From assembly GCA_030123585.1 (NCBI GenBank), contig CP126120.1:2419001-2483000 (forward strand): 64,000 bases of DNA, given 5' to 3'. A program made the position numbers and the translations under genes. Source of the DNA: Rhodanobacteraceae bacterium (GTDB lineage: Bacteria; Pseudomonadota; Gammaproteobacteria; Xanthomonadales; Rhodanobacteraceae). Under the pieces are notes generated by a model. That model was not told the origin of the DNA. It made no database searches and worked only from the letters and a program-made list of their open reading frames with translations. The first letter of the stretch is position 1, and each line of letters starts with the position of its first letter. This document shows, in pieces, positions 17,451-27,610 of the stretch.

Positions 17451-17539
17451 GTGCGAGCGCCTCGCGCACGGGCGTGCCCGCCAGCAAGTATTCATCCCTC
17501 CGTGTTTAGCTTCACGAAATCCCCTCATCGGTCCCCATC

Positions 17540-18613
17540 ATGCGCCCTGTCGCCACCCCCGCCATCCTTGCCGCATTGATTGCCGCCAGTAGTCTGCCTG
17601 CCGCCGCGCAACTCACCGCGCCCGCTTCCGCGACGACGAGCAGCCCGGCCATCACCAGCACGGCCGGGCCCGCCCCGAAGGTTTCGCCCGCGGACCAGAA
17701 GCGCATCGACGCGATCCAGCAGTACCAGCACGATCTGGTCAACGTGGTCGCGTTGCGCGCCGAATCCGATTACCTGTTGGGTGCCGCGATCCTCGCCAAG
17801 CCGTTCACGAACCAGACGCCCGGCCTCGATTTCGACGCGCTCAGCGAGCGTGCCGCGGCCGCGGCCGGCGCCGGGCCCGCGGCCGAGTGGGTGCGCCTCG
17901 ACGTGTGCAAGGACAAGTCCGATTGCCCGAACGCGAAAGCCGATGCGTACCTGAAACAGCACGCCGCCGGCAACGCCGCGATCTGGCTGATCGATCTCGA
18001 CCTCGCTGCGGCGAAGAAGGATGCCGCGGCGGAACGCAGGGCGCTCGCCAGGGCGGCGGCCGCGCACACCTACGACGATTACTACGGCAAGGCGCTGGCC
18101 GCGGTCGGCAAGGCCGTCACGGTGCTGCCGCCGCTGGCCGACACCACGCAAGGCGCGCACGGCGGCCAGCCGGACAACGGCGAAGGTGTGCGGTTGTTCG
18201 TGGCCGTCAACGCGACGCAGACGCACCTGCGGCCTGACCTGGGGCCAGTGGTCGAGTTGTGCGGCAAGGACGCCGTAGCCAAACACGCCAGCACCAAGGC
18301 CGATTGCCTGAAACTCGCGCACACCCTGCAGTGGGGTTCGAGCCCGATCGCGCGCGCGGTGGGTCTGCACATCCAGGGTGAACTGAATCCCGCCGACAAG
18401 ACGCAGAACGACCAGGCCAGCCGGAACCTTGCCTGGCAGGTGCACCAGTATTCGGGTCTGCTGCAACGCGCGCTCACCGACCAGCCGCTCGCCTCGCAAT
18501 GGCTGGCGACGGCGCGCAACGGCGGCACCGAGTTGAGCCTGATCCTCGCGACCTTGCGCGCCAACCAGATTCCGCTGGACGCGCCGGCGGACGCCGGTTC
18601 CGGCGGCCAGTGA
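17540..18613 (+). CDS. Exported protein of unknown function
   Basis: A protein of 357 residues with a clear signal peptide (cleavage after AAA, about residue 23) and a Thr/Ser/Ala-rich stretch to residue 50. The mature part is largely alpha-helical and contains two cysteine pairs (VCKDKSDCPNA and ELCGKD...KADCLKL) that could form disulfides in the periplasm. I do not recognise a family. The spacing of helices and cysteines recalls Sel1/TPR-like solenoids, but no repeat consensus is present. It is followed 12 bp later by sixA and may be co-transcribed with it. Confidence 0.7.
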   Translation: MRPVATPAILAALIAASSLPAAAQLTAPASATTSSPAITSTAGPAPKVSPADQKRIDAIQQYQHDLVNVVALRAESDYLLGAAILAKPFTNQTPGLDFDALSERAAAAAGAGPAAEWVRLDVCKDKSDCPNAKADAYLKQHAAGNAAIWLIDLDLAAAKKDAAAERRALARAAAAHTYDDYYGKALAAVGKAVTVLPPLADTTQGAHGGQPDNGEGVRLFVAVNATQTHLRPDLGPVVELCGKDAVAKHASTKADCLKLAHTLQWGSSPIARAVGLHIQGELNPADKTQNDQASRNLAWQVHQYSGLLQRALTDQPLASQWLATARNGGTELSLILATLRANQIPLDAPADAGSGGQ

Positions 18614-18625
18614 GGATGCGCGGAC

Positions 18626-19102
18626 ATGCGTGAACTGCTGTTGCTGAGACACGCCGAAGCGATGTCGGCCGGTCCCGACGGTCGCGACATCGAGCGTCCG
18701 CTGAGCCTGCACGGCGAAGCGCAGGCGCGCGCGGCGGGTATGTGGCTGGCCGAACAGGGCGCACTTCCCGACGCGGTGCTGTGCTCGCCGGCGCGGCGCG
18801 CGCAGATGACCGCCGATGCGGTCGGCAAGGCGTTGCGCCTGCCGGTCCCGCAACTGCTGCCCGCGATCTACCAGGCCACGCCGGGCGAACTGCTGACGCT
18901 GATCGAAAACCACGCGCCGGACGCCCGGCGAGTGCTGCTGGTCGGGCACAATCCCGGCATGGAACAACTGCTGGCGCTGCTGACCGAAGGGCGTTCCGAC
19001 GCCGCGCGCGGCATGTCGCCCGCGACGATCGCATGGATCGAACTCGCGGACGACGCGCTCGAACCCGGCCACGGACGACTGCGCCTGATCTGGTCGCCGT
19101 GA
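18626..19102 (+). CDS. sixA: Phosphohistidine phosphatase SixA
   Basis: A 158-residue histidine-phosphatase-fold protein. The catalytic RHAE motif is at residues 8-11 (LLLRHAEA), CSPARRAQMTA supplies the second arginine, and LLVGHNPGME carries the second histidine. This length and the missing lid match SixA, which dephosphorylates phosphohistidine on phosphorelay or PTS proteins. Its stop overlaps the next start as GTGA (19099-19102), which indicates translational coupling with the YceI gene. Confidence 0.93.
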   Translation: MRELLLLRHAEAMSAGPDGRDIERPLSLHGEAQARAAGMWLAEQGALPDAVLCSPARRAQMTADAVGKALRLPVPQLLPAIYQATPGELLTLIENHAPDARRVLLVGHNPGMEQLLALLTEGRSDAARGMSPATIAWIELADDALEPGHGRLRLIWSP

Positions 19103-19686
19103 AGGCTGCGCTGGCGTTGGCGCTGCTATTGCCGTGCCTCGCGCTCGCGGCTGCGCCCGCGGGCGGCACGCAAACCTGGCCGATCGATCCCGCGCAATCG
19201 CTGGCGCAGTTCAGCGTGCGCAAGTTCTGGTTCGCCCACGAACGCGGCACGTTCCCGGATTTGCACGGCAGCCTGCGCCGGATCGACACCCGCATCGGCG
19301 CCGATCTCGCCGAGGTCGAGGCGACGCTCGCCGTCGCCGACCTGCAGATGGACGACGCCGATGACCGCAAGCACGCGCTGGGCAAAAGCTTCTTCGACGC
19401 CACGCGGTATCCGGTGATCCGGTTCGAGTCCGATCCGTTCCCGCTCTCCGAACTGACGGAAGGCGGCATCTTGCGCGGACTGTTGACCCTGCACGGCGAA
19501 CGCCATCCGGTGACGTTCGCGTTGCTGCCCTCCGATTGCCCGCGCCAGCCGCTGGAATGCGTGATCCGGGTGCGCGGCGCGATTTCGCGTTCGCTGTTCG
19601 GCATGCGCGCGTGGCGCGGCGTGCTGTCCGACAAGGTCGAACTTGATTTGAGGATCAGATTGGTGCCGGCGGGCGCGGGAGATTGA
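19099..19686 (+). CDS. YceI-family periplasmic lipid-binding protein
   Basis: A 195-residue YceI-like protein starting at the GTG that overlaps the sixA stop. It has a signal peptide (cleavage near residue 19), then the family opening WPIDPAQSLAQFSVRKFWF, a middle strand pair, KSFFDATRYPVIRFESD, and a C-terminal strand FGMRAWRGVLSDKVELDLRIRLV. YceI proteins form a lipocalin-like barrel that binds polyisoprenoids. The exact ligand here is unknown. Confidence 0.9.
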   Translation: MKAALALALLLPCLALAAAPAGGTQTWPIDPAQSLAQFSVRKFWFAHERGTFPDLHGSLRRIDTRIGADLAEVEATLAVADLQMDDADDRKHALGKSFFDATRYPVIRFESDPFPLSELTEGGILRGLLTLHGERHPVTFALLPSDCPRQPLECVIRVRGAISRSLFGMRAWRGVLSDKVELDLRIRLVPAGAGD

Positions 19687-19710
19687 CGCGCCCCGTATCA
19701 TGCGAACGCG

Positions 19711-21546
19711 ATGCTGTTTCGTCCGCGAACAAGACTTGCCTGGGCTGCCTGCGCCTTCGCGCTGGTGCTGGCCGGTTGCGCGCCGCTGTCCACCCGCCGC
19801 ATCGCGCACGCCGATCGCATCGTCGCGCTGTCGGCCGACCGCCAGCTCGACTGCAACCGGACCGACCGTTGCGCGCAGTCGTCGCCATTCATCGCGCAGG
19901 CCGGGCGCGCGATCGCGGCGTCCACGCCGGACCACCCGCGCAATACCGTCACCCTGCTCAACATCGGCCAGAACGCGCTGGCGGCGCGCATCAACCTGAT
20001 CCGCGCGGCGCGGAAGTCCATCGACATCCAGACCTACATCTGGTCGAAGGACGATGCCGGCATGCTGGTGCTGGACGAGCTGGTGAAGGCCGCGCGGCGT
20101 GGCGTCAAGGTGCGCATCCTCGCCGACCAGCTTGGTTCGTTGAACGATCCGCAACTGCTTTCGCGGCTCGCGCGTGCCAGCGCCAACCTGCACATCAAGC
20201 TCTACAACCCGACTTTCGACAGCGCCCGCAGCAACTTCGTGGAATACACCGCGAGCGTGCTGTGCTGCTTCAAGAAGTTCAACCAGCGCATGCACAACAA
20301 GCTGTTCCTGGTGGACGACGAGGTCGGCATCGTGGGCGGGCGCAATTATGCGAACGAGTATTACGACTGGGATCCGCAGCTCGACTTCCTCGACCGTGAC
20401 GTGATCGTGGCGGGCGTGGCAGGACTCCAGATGGAAAAAAGCTTCGACCTGTTCTGGAACAACCAGCGCTCGATTCCCCTGACCCACCTGAAGGACGTCA
20501 ACGCCGACATCCTGGCACACCCGTTCGATGCGGAACCCTGGATCGAGCCGCGCTTCGCCGATCCGCAGCGGGTGGAGAGAATCCGCGCGCAAGCCGAGGA
20601 TCCCGGCTTTCTGCAGACCCAGTTGCTCGACCACAGCCTCGACGTCGGCCTGGTCGATTACTTCTACGACCTGCCGTCCAAGGACGAGGCGGTGCACGGG
20701 CCGGATTCGCGCGAACTGACCCGCGACCTGATGAAGATGCTGTCGGACGCGCACGACCAGATCGTGCTGCAGACGCCGTACCTCGTCCTGACGCGCCGCG
20801 CCGGCAAGGTCTTCAAGGCGCTGCATGCGAAGCGGCCGCCGGTGGACGTGATCGTGTCCACCAACTCGCTGGCGTCCACCGACGCGCTGCCGGTGTACGC
20901 GTTGTCGTACAAGCACCACAAGAAATACCTGGTGGACTTCGGTTTCCACATCCACGAACTGATGCCGCATCCCGCCGACGCCGCCGCGATGCTGGGCGAC
21001 TATTACAGGCTGTCCGGCTTCGGCTCGGAAAAATCCTCGGCGCACCACGGCGGCCGCGCGCCGATCGAGCCGGGCAGCCCCGGGCCGCGCATCAGCCTGC
21101 ACGCGAAATCGCTGGTGGTGGACGGGCGCATCGGGATGGTGGGTTCGCACAACTTCGATCCGCGCTCGGCCGACTACAACACCGAGGGCGGCGTGATCGT
21201 CGACGACCCCGCGTTCGCGCGGCAATTGCGCGACGCGATCCTGCGCGACGCCGCACCGCAGAACGCGTGGCTGGTGGCGCCGCGGCGTCCGATTCCCATC
21301 ATCGGCGACGTCAGCCAGGCCATCGGTGATGTCTCGCGCAGCCTGCCGATCTTCGACATCTGGCCGTGGGCCTACGCCACCGATTACCAGTTGAAGCCCG
21401 GCGGCACGCCCGTGCCCGCCACCGCCCCGGACTTCCTGGAAAACTGGGAGCCGGTCGGCGACTTCCCCCAGGTCAATCTGTCGCTGACCGCCATCGTCAC
21501 CCGTTTCATCACCGCCTTCGGGGCGGGCATACAGGGAATCTTGTGA
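19711..21546 (+). CDS. Phospholipase D-family lipoprotein (cardiolipin synthase ClsC-like)
   Basis: The product is 611 residues with a lipoprotein signal (LAGC, Cys24) and two HKD catalytic motifs: HNKLFLVDDEVGIVGGRN (about residue 193) and HAKSLVVDGRIGMVGSHN (about residue 467). The overall layout, with QTYIWSKDDAG at the first lobe and the C-terminal Trp-rich segment, matches ClsC-type enzymes, which make cardiolipin from phosphatidylglycerol and phosphatidylethanolamine in the periplasm. The lipobox argues for envelope location. ClsC in E. coli works with YmdB, and no such partner is seen here. Confidence 0.88.
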   Translation: MLFRPRTRLAWAACAFALVLAGCAPLSTRRIAHADRIVALSADRQLDCNRTDRCAQSSPFIAQAGRAIAASTPDHPRNTVTLLNIGQNALAARINLIRAARKSIDIQTYIWSKDDAGMLVLDELVKAARRGVKVRILADQLGSLNDPQLLSRLARASANLHIKLYNPTFDSARSNFVEYTASVLCCFKKFNQRMHNKLFLVDDEVGIVGGRNYANEYYDWDPQLDFLDRDVIVAGVAGLQMEKSFDLFWNNQRSIPLTHLKDVNADILAHPFDAEPWIEPRFADPQRVERIRAQAEDPGFLQTQLLDHSLDVGLVDYFYDLPSKDEAVHGPDSRELTRDLMKMLSDAHDQIVLQTPYLVLTRRAGKVFKALHAKRPPVDVIVSTNSLASTDALPVYALSYKHHKKYLVDFGFHIHELMPHPADAAAMLGDYYRLSGFGSEKSSAHHGGRAPIEPGSPGPRISLHAKSLVVDGRIGMVGSHNFDPRSADYNTEGGVIVDDPAFARQLRDAILRDAAPQNAWLVAPRRPIPIIGDVSQAIGDVSRSLPIFDIWPWAYATDYQLKPGGTPVPATAPDFLENWEPVGDFPQVNLSLTAIVTRFITAFGAGIQGIL

Positions 21547-21612
21547 CCGATTGACGCCGCCGGAGCCTGTCGCTAGTCTGGCGCATTCAGCCGCCAGACC
21601 GAGGATTCCGCC

Positions 21613-22185
21613 ATGCCGATGGATATCAACATCCAGTTGAGCGACGACGATCTCCAGTTCTTCGTCAAGGGCATGCGCGAGGTCGAAGCCAGCGTGAAGG
21701 GTGCAGACTCCGGCAAGATCATCGCCGCGGCGCAGGAATTGCTGGACAAGACGCGCGGCAACAAGGTGCCGCCCTTCATCGCCGAGCGGCTGGGCAGCGT
21801 CGAGTCGCTCATTGCGATGGCGCGCGACGCCGGCTTCAGCCTGCCCGACGCGGACCGGCAGCGGGTACTGGCGGCGCTGGCCTATCTCGCCGACCCCAAC
21901 GACGCGATCCCCGACGATGTGCCGGTGCTGGGCTTCCTCGACGACGCCATCATGATCGAACTGTGCCGCCAGGACCTGCGCTTCGAGATCGAGGCCTACG
22001 ACGACTTCTGCGAGTGGCGCGCCGACGAAGCCCGCGCGCGCGGCATCGATCCGGAGAAATTGATGGCGCAGCGCGCCGATTGGGCCGACGCGCGCGCCGC
22101 CGAAACGATCGCGCTGATGCACCGCCGCCGCCGCGACTCCTACGCCAGCGGGGCGTGGAAGCCGACGCTGTTCAAGGTGAGTTGA
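21613..22185 (+). CDS. YkvA/DUF1232-family protein
   Basis: A 190-residue protein with a DUF1232-type core: LAALAYLADPNDAIPDDVPVLGFLDDA at about residues 89-115. This is the conserved YkvA signature YLxxPxDxIPD...GxLDD. It lacks the usual hydrophobic helices and is acidic at both ends, so it is probably cytoplasmic. GAGG lies 8 nt before the ATG. The function of the family is unknown. It is flanked by the ClsC-like gene 66 bp upstream and by a repeat downstream. Confidence 0.8.
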   Translation: MPMDINIQLSDDDLQFFVKGMREVEASVKGADSGKIIAAAQELLDKTRGNKVPPFIAERLGSVESLIAMARDAGFSLPDADRQRVLAALAYLADPNDAIPDDVPVLGFLDDAIMIELCRQDLRFEIEAYDDFCEWRADEARARGIDPEKLMAQRADWADARAAETIALMHRRRRDSYASGAWKPTLFKVS

Positions 22186-22220
22186 GCGCGGAAACAAATC
22201 CTGACGGGAAGTTTGAGCTT

Positions 22221-22375
22221 CGTCATTCCGGGGCTGTTCGCGGATTCATCGCGAACGGAACCCGGAATCGGTTGCGTGGGTTCCACATCCCCAGCGGGTG
22301 CCGCGTCGGCCGGCCTGCGGCCGGAAACCGGTTCCGGATCGTCGCTGCGCGATGTCCGGAACGACAAGCTTGTGA
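22221..22375. repeat. ATTCCGGG-type palindromic repeat with degenerate second unit
   Basis: CATTCCGGGGCTG and GGAACCCGGAATC (22224-22268) form one intact unit around an internal GTTCGCG/CGCGAAC hairpin. The following bases to 22375 (ending GGTTCCGGATCG...GTCCGGAACGAC) look like a diverged inverted second unit. The element separates the convergent DUF1232 and thiolase genes and may work as a bidirectional terminator. Confidence 0.65.
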
Positions 22376-22422
22376 GCCGTGCCCTGTACGACCGGTGCGG
22401 GCAGCGTAGTACTTCCGCACTG

Positions 22423-23709
22423 TCAGGGTCGCTCCAGGATCGCGACCACGCCCATCCCGCCCGCGGTGCAGATCGAAATCAACCCGCGCCCGGAACCCTT
22501 CTGCGCCAGCAGTTTCGCCAGCGTCGCGACGATGCGCGCGCCGGTCGCGGCGAACGGATGGCCGGTCGCGAGGCTCGATCCGTTGACGTTGATCTTCGCG
22601 GGATCGATCGAACCCAGCGGCGCGTCCAGCCCCAGCCGGTTGCGGCAGTAATCCGCCGATTCCCACGCGCGCAATTGACACAACACCTGCGCGGCGAAGG
22701 CTTCGTGGATTTCGTAGAACTCGAAATCCTGCAATTTCAATCCCGCGCGCCGCAGCATGCGCGGCACCGCGACGGTCGGCGCCATCAGCAGCCCTTCGCC
22801 ATGCACGTAATCGACGCCCGCAACTTCGGCGTCGGTGAGGTACGCCAGTACCGGCAGCTTGCGCGCGTGCGCCCAATCCTCGCTTGCCAGCAGCACCGCG
22901 GCCGCGCCGTCCGACAGCGCGGATGAATTGCCGGCGGTCAGCGTGCCCTTGCCCGAGGTGCGGTCGAACGCGGGTTTCAGCGCGGCGAGTTTTTCCAGCG
23001 TGGTGTCGGGGCGCAGCAGGTTGTCGCGTTGCACGTTGCGGAACGGAATCACCAGATCCTCGAAGAATCCGGCGTCGTACGCGGCCGCGAGCTTGCGATG
23101 GCTCTCCAGCGCCCACTGGTCCTGTTCGGCGCGGCCGATCTTCCATTCGCGCGCCATCTTCTCGCAGTGCTGGCCCATCGACAGCCCGGTGCGCGGCTCG
23201 ACCACGCCCGGCACCTGCGGCTTCAGTTCGCGCAGACGGAAGCCGCGCGTCGCCGCGCGCAGTTTCTGACCGAAGGTTCTTGCGCGGTTCAAATCCAGCA
23301 AGCGCTGCTGCAGGCGATTCGAATACGTCAGCGGCACCTGGCTCGTGGTGTCCGAACCGCCGCCGATGCCGGCTTCGATCTGGCCGGTCGCGATCTTCTG
23401 CGCAATCAGGATCGTGTTGTCGAGCGAGGTGCCGCAGGCGCGCGCGGTGGTGAACCCCGGCGTGGTCATCGCGAGCCCGGACGATTGCAGCGCCTCGCGC
23501 GCGAGGTTCCAGTCGGCCGGATGCTTCATTACCGCGCCGAACGCGACCTCGCCGAGTTCGACGCCGTGCAGGCCGAACCTCTCCACCAGCGCGCCCAGCA
23601 CTTCCACCGACATCCCGAAGTTGCCGAGGTCGGCGTACGCAGTGTCGCGCTTGCAGAACGGGATGCGCACGCCGCCCACGACGGCGACGCGGCGGGTTTG
23701 GGGGATCAT
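22423..23709 (-). CDS. fadI: Acetyl-CoA acyltransferase, FadI-like thiolase
   Basis: A thiolase of 428 residues catalysing cleavage or formation of 3-ketoacyl-CoA in fatty-acid oxidation. The acylated cysteine is Cys92 (RACGTSLD). The C-terminal motifs EIHEAFAAQ, NVNGSSLATGHPFAATGAR and CTAGGMG supply the catalytic His and Cys. The N-terminal IPQTRRVAVVGGVRIPF and overall length match FadI-type rather than FadA-type enzymes. No partner fadJ is nearby. The gene is isolated by repeats on both sides, so it has its own promoter. Confidence 0.88.
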   Translation of the reverse strand: MIPQTRRVAVVGGVRIPFCKRDTAYADLGNFGMSVEVLGALVERFGLHGVELGEVAFGAVMKHPADWNLAREALQSSGLAMTTPGFTTARACGTSLDNTILIAQKIATGQIEAGIGGGSDTTSQVPLTYSNRLQQRLLDLNRARTFGQKLRAATRGFRLRELKPQVPGVVEPRTGLSMGQHCEKMAREWKIGRAEQDQWALESHRKLAAAYDAGFFEDLVIPFRNVQRDNLLRPDTTLEKLAALKPAFDRTSGKGTLTAGNSSALSDGAAAVLLASEDWAHARKLPVLAYLTDAEVAGVDYVHGEGLLMAPTVAVPRMLRRAGLKLQDFEFYEIHEAFAAQVLCQLRAWESADYCRNRLGLDAPLGSIDPAKINVNGSSLATGHPFAATGARIVATLAKLLAQKGSGRGLISICTAGGMGVVAILERP

Positions 23710-23744
23710 GGTGAACTCTCGCGGCGCTTCGCGGCAATTATGTC

Positions 23745-23857
23745 GTCATTCCGGGCGCCGCGCAGCGACGACCCGGAATCGGTCCATGGCTCGTCCCGCG
23801 CTGTGGCACCGATTCCGGGTTCCCTCGCCGGCGACGCCGTCGAGGGCCCCGGAATGA
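23745..23857. repeat. ATTCCGGG-type palindromic repeat, complete two-unit copy
   Basis: The outer ends GTCATTCCGGG and CCCCGGAATGAC are inverted. Between them lie a second inverted pair, CCCGGAATC and GATTCCGGG, and two inner hairpins (GCGCCGCGC; CGCCGGCGACG). The layout is the same as at 61597-61707. It sits between the GNAT gene and the thiolase start. Confidence 0.75.
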
Positions 23858-23875
23858 CAATGCGGATGATGGGTT

Positions 23876-24337
23876 TCAGGTGAAATCGGTGAACCCGCGC
23901 CGCAGCATCCTGTACGGTTCTTCTTCCATGCCCAGCGAAGCATACGTCCGCTGTGCACGCGCATTGTCGCGCTCGACATACAACCGCAACCCGACCGCGC
24001 CGGCCGCAAGCGCGCGGCGCTCGACTTCGGCGTACAGCGCGCGAAATACGCCGTGACGCCGGTGCGGCGGCGTCACGTACACGCTCTGGAACCACCACCA
24101 GTCGCCGTTGCGCCAGTCGCTCCATTCGTAGGTGACCAGCAGACAGCCCGCCGGTTCGCCATCGCATTCGGCCACGAGATAGAACCCGCGCCGCGGATCG
24201 TCGAACACCGTGCGTGTGCCGCGCGTCAGGACATCGCGATCGAGCGTCTTGTGCTCGGTCTCACGGGCCATCGCGGCGTTGCACTCGACAAGGAAGGGAA
24301 TGTCTTCTTGTTTGGCGGTACGGATGATGATCGACAT
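23876..24337 (-). CDS. GNAT-family N-acetyltransferase
   Basis: A 153-residue GNAT protein with the N-terminal beta strand IIIRTAKQEDIPFL, the acetyl-CoA loop in VYVTPPHRRHGVFRALYAEV, and the C-terminal signature LRLYVERDNARAQRTYASLGM. The substrate is unknown. It lies 67 bp downstream of ntrC in the same direction, so it may be the last gene of the glnA-ntrBC run, although the spacing does not require this. Confidence 0.85.
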   Translation of the reverse strand: MSIIIRTAKQEDIPFLVECNAAMARETEHKTLDRDVLTRGTRTVFDDPRRGFYLVAECDGEPAGCLLVTYEWSDWRNGDWWWFQSVYVTPPHRRHGVFRALYAEVERRALAAGAVGLRLYVERDNARAQRTYASLGMEEEPYRMLRRGFTDFT

Positions 24338-24404
24338 GGGATGCGGGATTGGGGGATTTGCGGGCTTGGGGATCGAGTGACGGGAGTCGGAGACGTGACG
24401 AGTG

Positions 24405-25828
<1,424 letters not shown>

Positions 25829-25832
<4 letters not shown>

Positions 25833-26851
25833 GGCGTTGCCTCCGTTGCGCGCGGATGCCGCGGCAGCCGCAGCACGAAGCGCGAACCCGCCTCGCGCGG
25901 TTGGTACGTCAATTCGCCGCCGTGTTCGCGCGCGATTTCACGCGCCAGCGCAAGGCCGAGGCCCGTGCCATCGGGGCGGCCCGACACCATCGGTTCGAAC
26001 AACGATGCCGCGATCGCATCGGGCACACCGTTGCCGTCGTCCTCGACCTCGATGCGCAGCGCCGGCACGCGCTGGCCGCGTGCATCCCGCCAACCGGCTT
26101 CGGCACGGCTGCGCAGCACCACGCGCTGCGCGTGGGCTTCGACCGCGTTGCGCACCAGGTTCAACACCGCTTGCAGCAGGCGGTCGGGATCGCCGTGCCA
26201 GGCCGGCAGGCTGGGATCGTAATCGCGCACGATGGCGATATCCGCGTGCTCGGCCTTCAACAATTCCGCGGCGCGCTCCAGCGGTGCGTGCACGTTCACC
26301 GCGCGCGTCGCCATTGCGCCCCGCGCGCCCAGCAGGCGCTCGGCCAGTGCCGCGAGCCGCGCCGATTCGTCGCGGATCAGTTGCGCGAGCTGGCGTTGCC
26401 GTGCATCGCCCGCGCCCTGCTCCAGCAACTGCGCCGCGCCGGAAATCGCCGCCAGCGGATTGCGCACCTCGTGCGCGAAGCCGCGCAACGATTCCGACAC
26501 GCGGGTGGTGCTCGCTTCGGGCGTCGCCGGATGCACTTCCACCAGCACGCCGGTCGCGACCGGCGTGAAAGTGACATCCAGCCGCGCCTCGTGGCCCGGC
26601 GCCGCGGACACCCTCGCGTCGCGCAAGGTCAATGCATCCGCGTCGCTCCGCGCGCGCAGGGCCGACGCGTGCAGGCGTTCGCCGTCCGGGCCCATGGTCG
26701 CGAGCGTGTTGCCCAGCAGGCGCGAGGCGGCGAAACCGGAACGCTCGGCGAACGCCGGATTGGCATACGCCACGCGCAAGTCCGCATCCAGCATCGCCAC
26801 GCCGGTGGCGAGTTGCCCGAGCAGGTCGATCTCTGTATTGGTGCGGAGCAT
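25829..26851 (-). CDS. ntrB: Nitrogen sensor kinase NtrB
   Basis: A soluble sensor kinase of 340 residues: a PAS domain (VAYANPAFAERSGF), a dimerisation domain with the phosphoacceptor histidine in GFAHEVRNPLAAISGAA, then N box NLVRNAVEA, G1 DDGNGVP and G2 GTGLGLALA. No transmembrane segment is present, as expected for NtrB, which senses nitrogen status through PII. The start codon sits in the loop of a 9-bp perfect hairpin (26837-26860), and an NtrC-type site lies immediately upstream. Confidence 0.94.
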
Positions 26852-26860
26852 CGCACCAAT
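26837..26860 (-). promoter_or_regulatory. Hairpin presenting the ntrB start codon in its loop
   Basis: ATTGGTGCG (26837-26845) and CGCACCAAT (26852-26860) are perfect inverted repeats around the 6-nt loop GAGCAT. On the minus strand the loop reads ATGCTC, whose first three bases are the ntrB start codon. In the mRNA this would sequester the sequence around the start, including the only Shine-Dalgarno-like bases (GGTG). It overlaps the NtrC-like site. Confidence 0.5.
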
Positions 26861-26867
26861 CTAGTGC
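26853..26867 (-). promoter_or_regulatory. NtrC-binding-site-like sequence before ntrB
   Basis: GCACCAATCTAGTGC matches the published enteric NtrC consensus GCACYA-N3-TRGTGC at every fixed position. It starts 2 bp from the ntrB start codon, so it would lie over or just after the start of any local transcript. This suggests NtrC controls ntrBC expression, as is known for glnLG in enteric bacteria. Binding is inferred. Confidence 0.55.
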
Positions 26868-26886
26868 AAGCCGACGCGCCCGGCAA

Positions 26887-27573
26887 TCAGCGCGCGACGC
26901 GGAAGGTCAAATTGAACCGCCGTGCGCCCGTCAGCGGATGCTCGCTATCCTTGACCGGCAGCACGCCGTGGTAGCGCATCCGCGACGGACCACCCCATAC
27001 CACCACGTCGCCGTGCTCGAGCGGAATGCGTCGCTGTGGCTCCCTGCGCGCGAGTCCGCCGAACAGGAAGGTCGCCGGCAACCCCAGCGACACCGACACG
27101 ATCGGCGCGCGGCGGTCGCGTTCGTCGTGGTCCTGGTGCAGGGTCAGACGCGTGCCGACTTCGTAGCGGTTGATCAGGCACACGTCCGGTGCGTAGTCGT
27201 CGAAACCGGCTTCACGCGCCGCATTGCGCGCGAGTTGCACGAACAAGCCGGACATTTTTGGCCACGGCCTGCCGGTTTCGGGGTCTGTTTCCGTATAGCG
27301 ATACCCGCGTCGATCACTGAACCAACCCACCGCGCCGCAATTGGTCATCGCCACCGACATCGTCTGACCTCCCGGTGTGACGAGATGCCGGAACGGTGAT
27401 GCTTTCGAGATGCGTTCGATCTCCGCCAGCAAGGGTTCCGCGGTTTCCAGTGCAAACCCGTGCAACACCCATGCGCCGGGCGCGAGTTCCTCGCGCATGT
27501 CCGGTGGCGACGGGAAATCGAACAGTGGCAGGGTGGAAGACACGAGGTAGGCACAGATCTCGCTGGCATCCAA
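26887..27573 (-). CDS. alkB: Alpha-ketoglutarate-dependent DNA dealkylase AlkB
   Basis: A protein of 228 residues that removes methyl lesions (1-methyladenine, 3-methylcytosine) from DNA by Fe(II)/2-oxoglutarate oxidation. The iron ligands are His and Asp in TLHQDHDERD and His in MRYHGVLPV. The 2-oxoglutarate arginines lie in RRFNLTFRV. The substrate lid segment with YRYTETDP is also present. The start at 27573 lacks a good Shine-Dalgarno; a GTG ten codons in is an alternative. It lies between the GNAT gene and ntrB with gaps of 37 and 35 bp, so it is probably in one transcript with them. Confidence 0.93.
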   Translation of the reverse strand: MDASEICAYLVSSTLPLFDFPSPPDMREELAPGAWVLHGFALETAEPLLAEIERISKASPFRHLVTPGGQTMSVAMTNCGAVGWFSDRRGYRYTETDPETGRPWPKMSGLFVQLARNAAREAGFDDYAPDVCLINRYEVGTRLTLHQDHDERDRRAPIVSVSLGLPATFLFGGLARREPQRRIPLEHGDVVVWGGPSRMRYHGVLPVKDSEHPLTGARRFNLTFRVAR

Positions 27574-27610
27574 TTATGGCGCGTCGGACCGTCCGGCGAT
27601 GCCGACGAAG

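Noticed and set aside
19126..22197. A 1000-codon minus-strand open frame across yceI, the ClsC-like and DUF1232 genes
   Set aside because: It crosses three well-supported plus-strand genes and has no recognisable domains.
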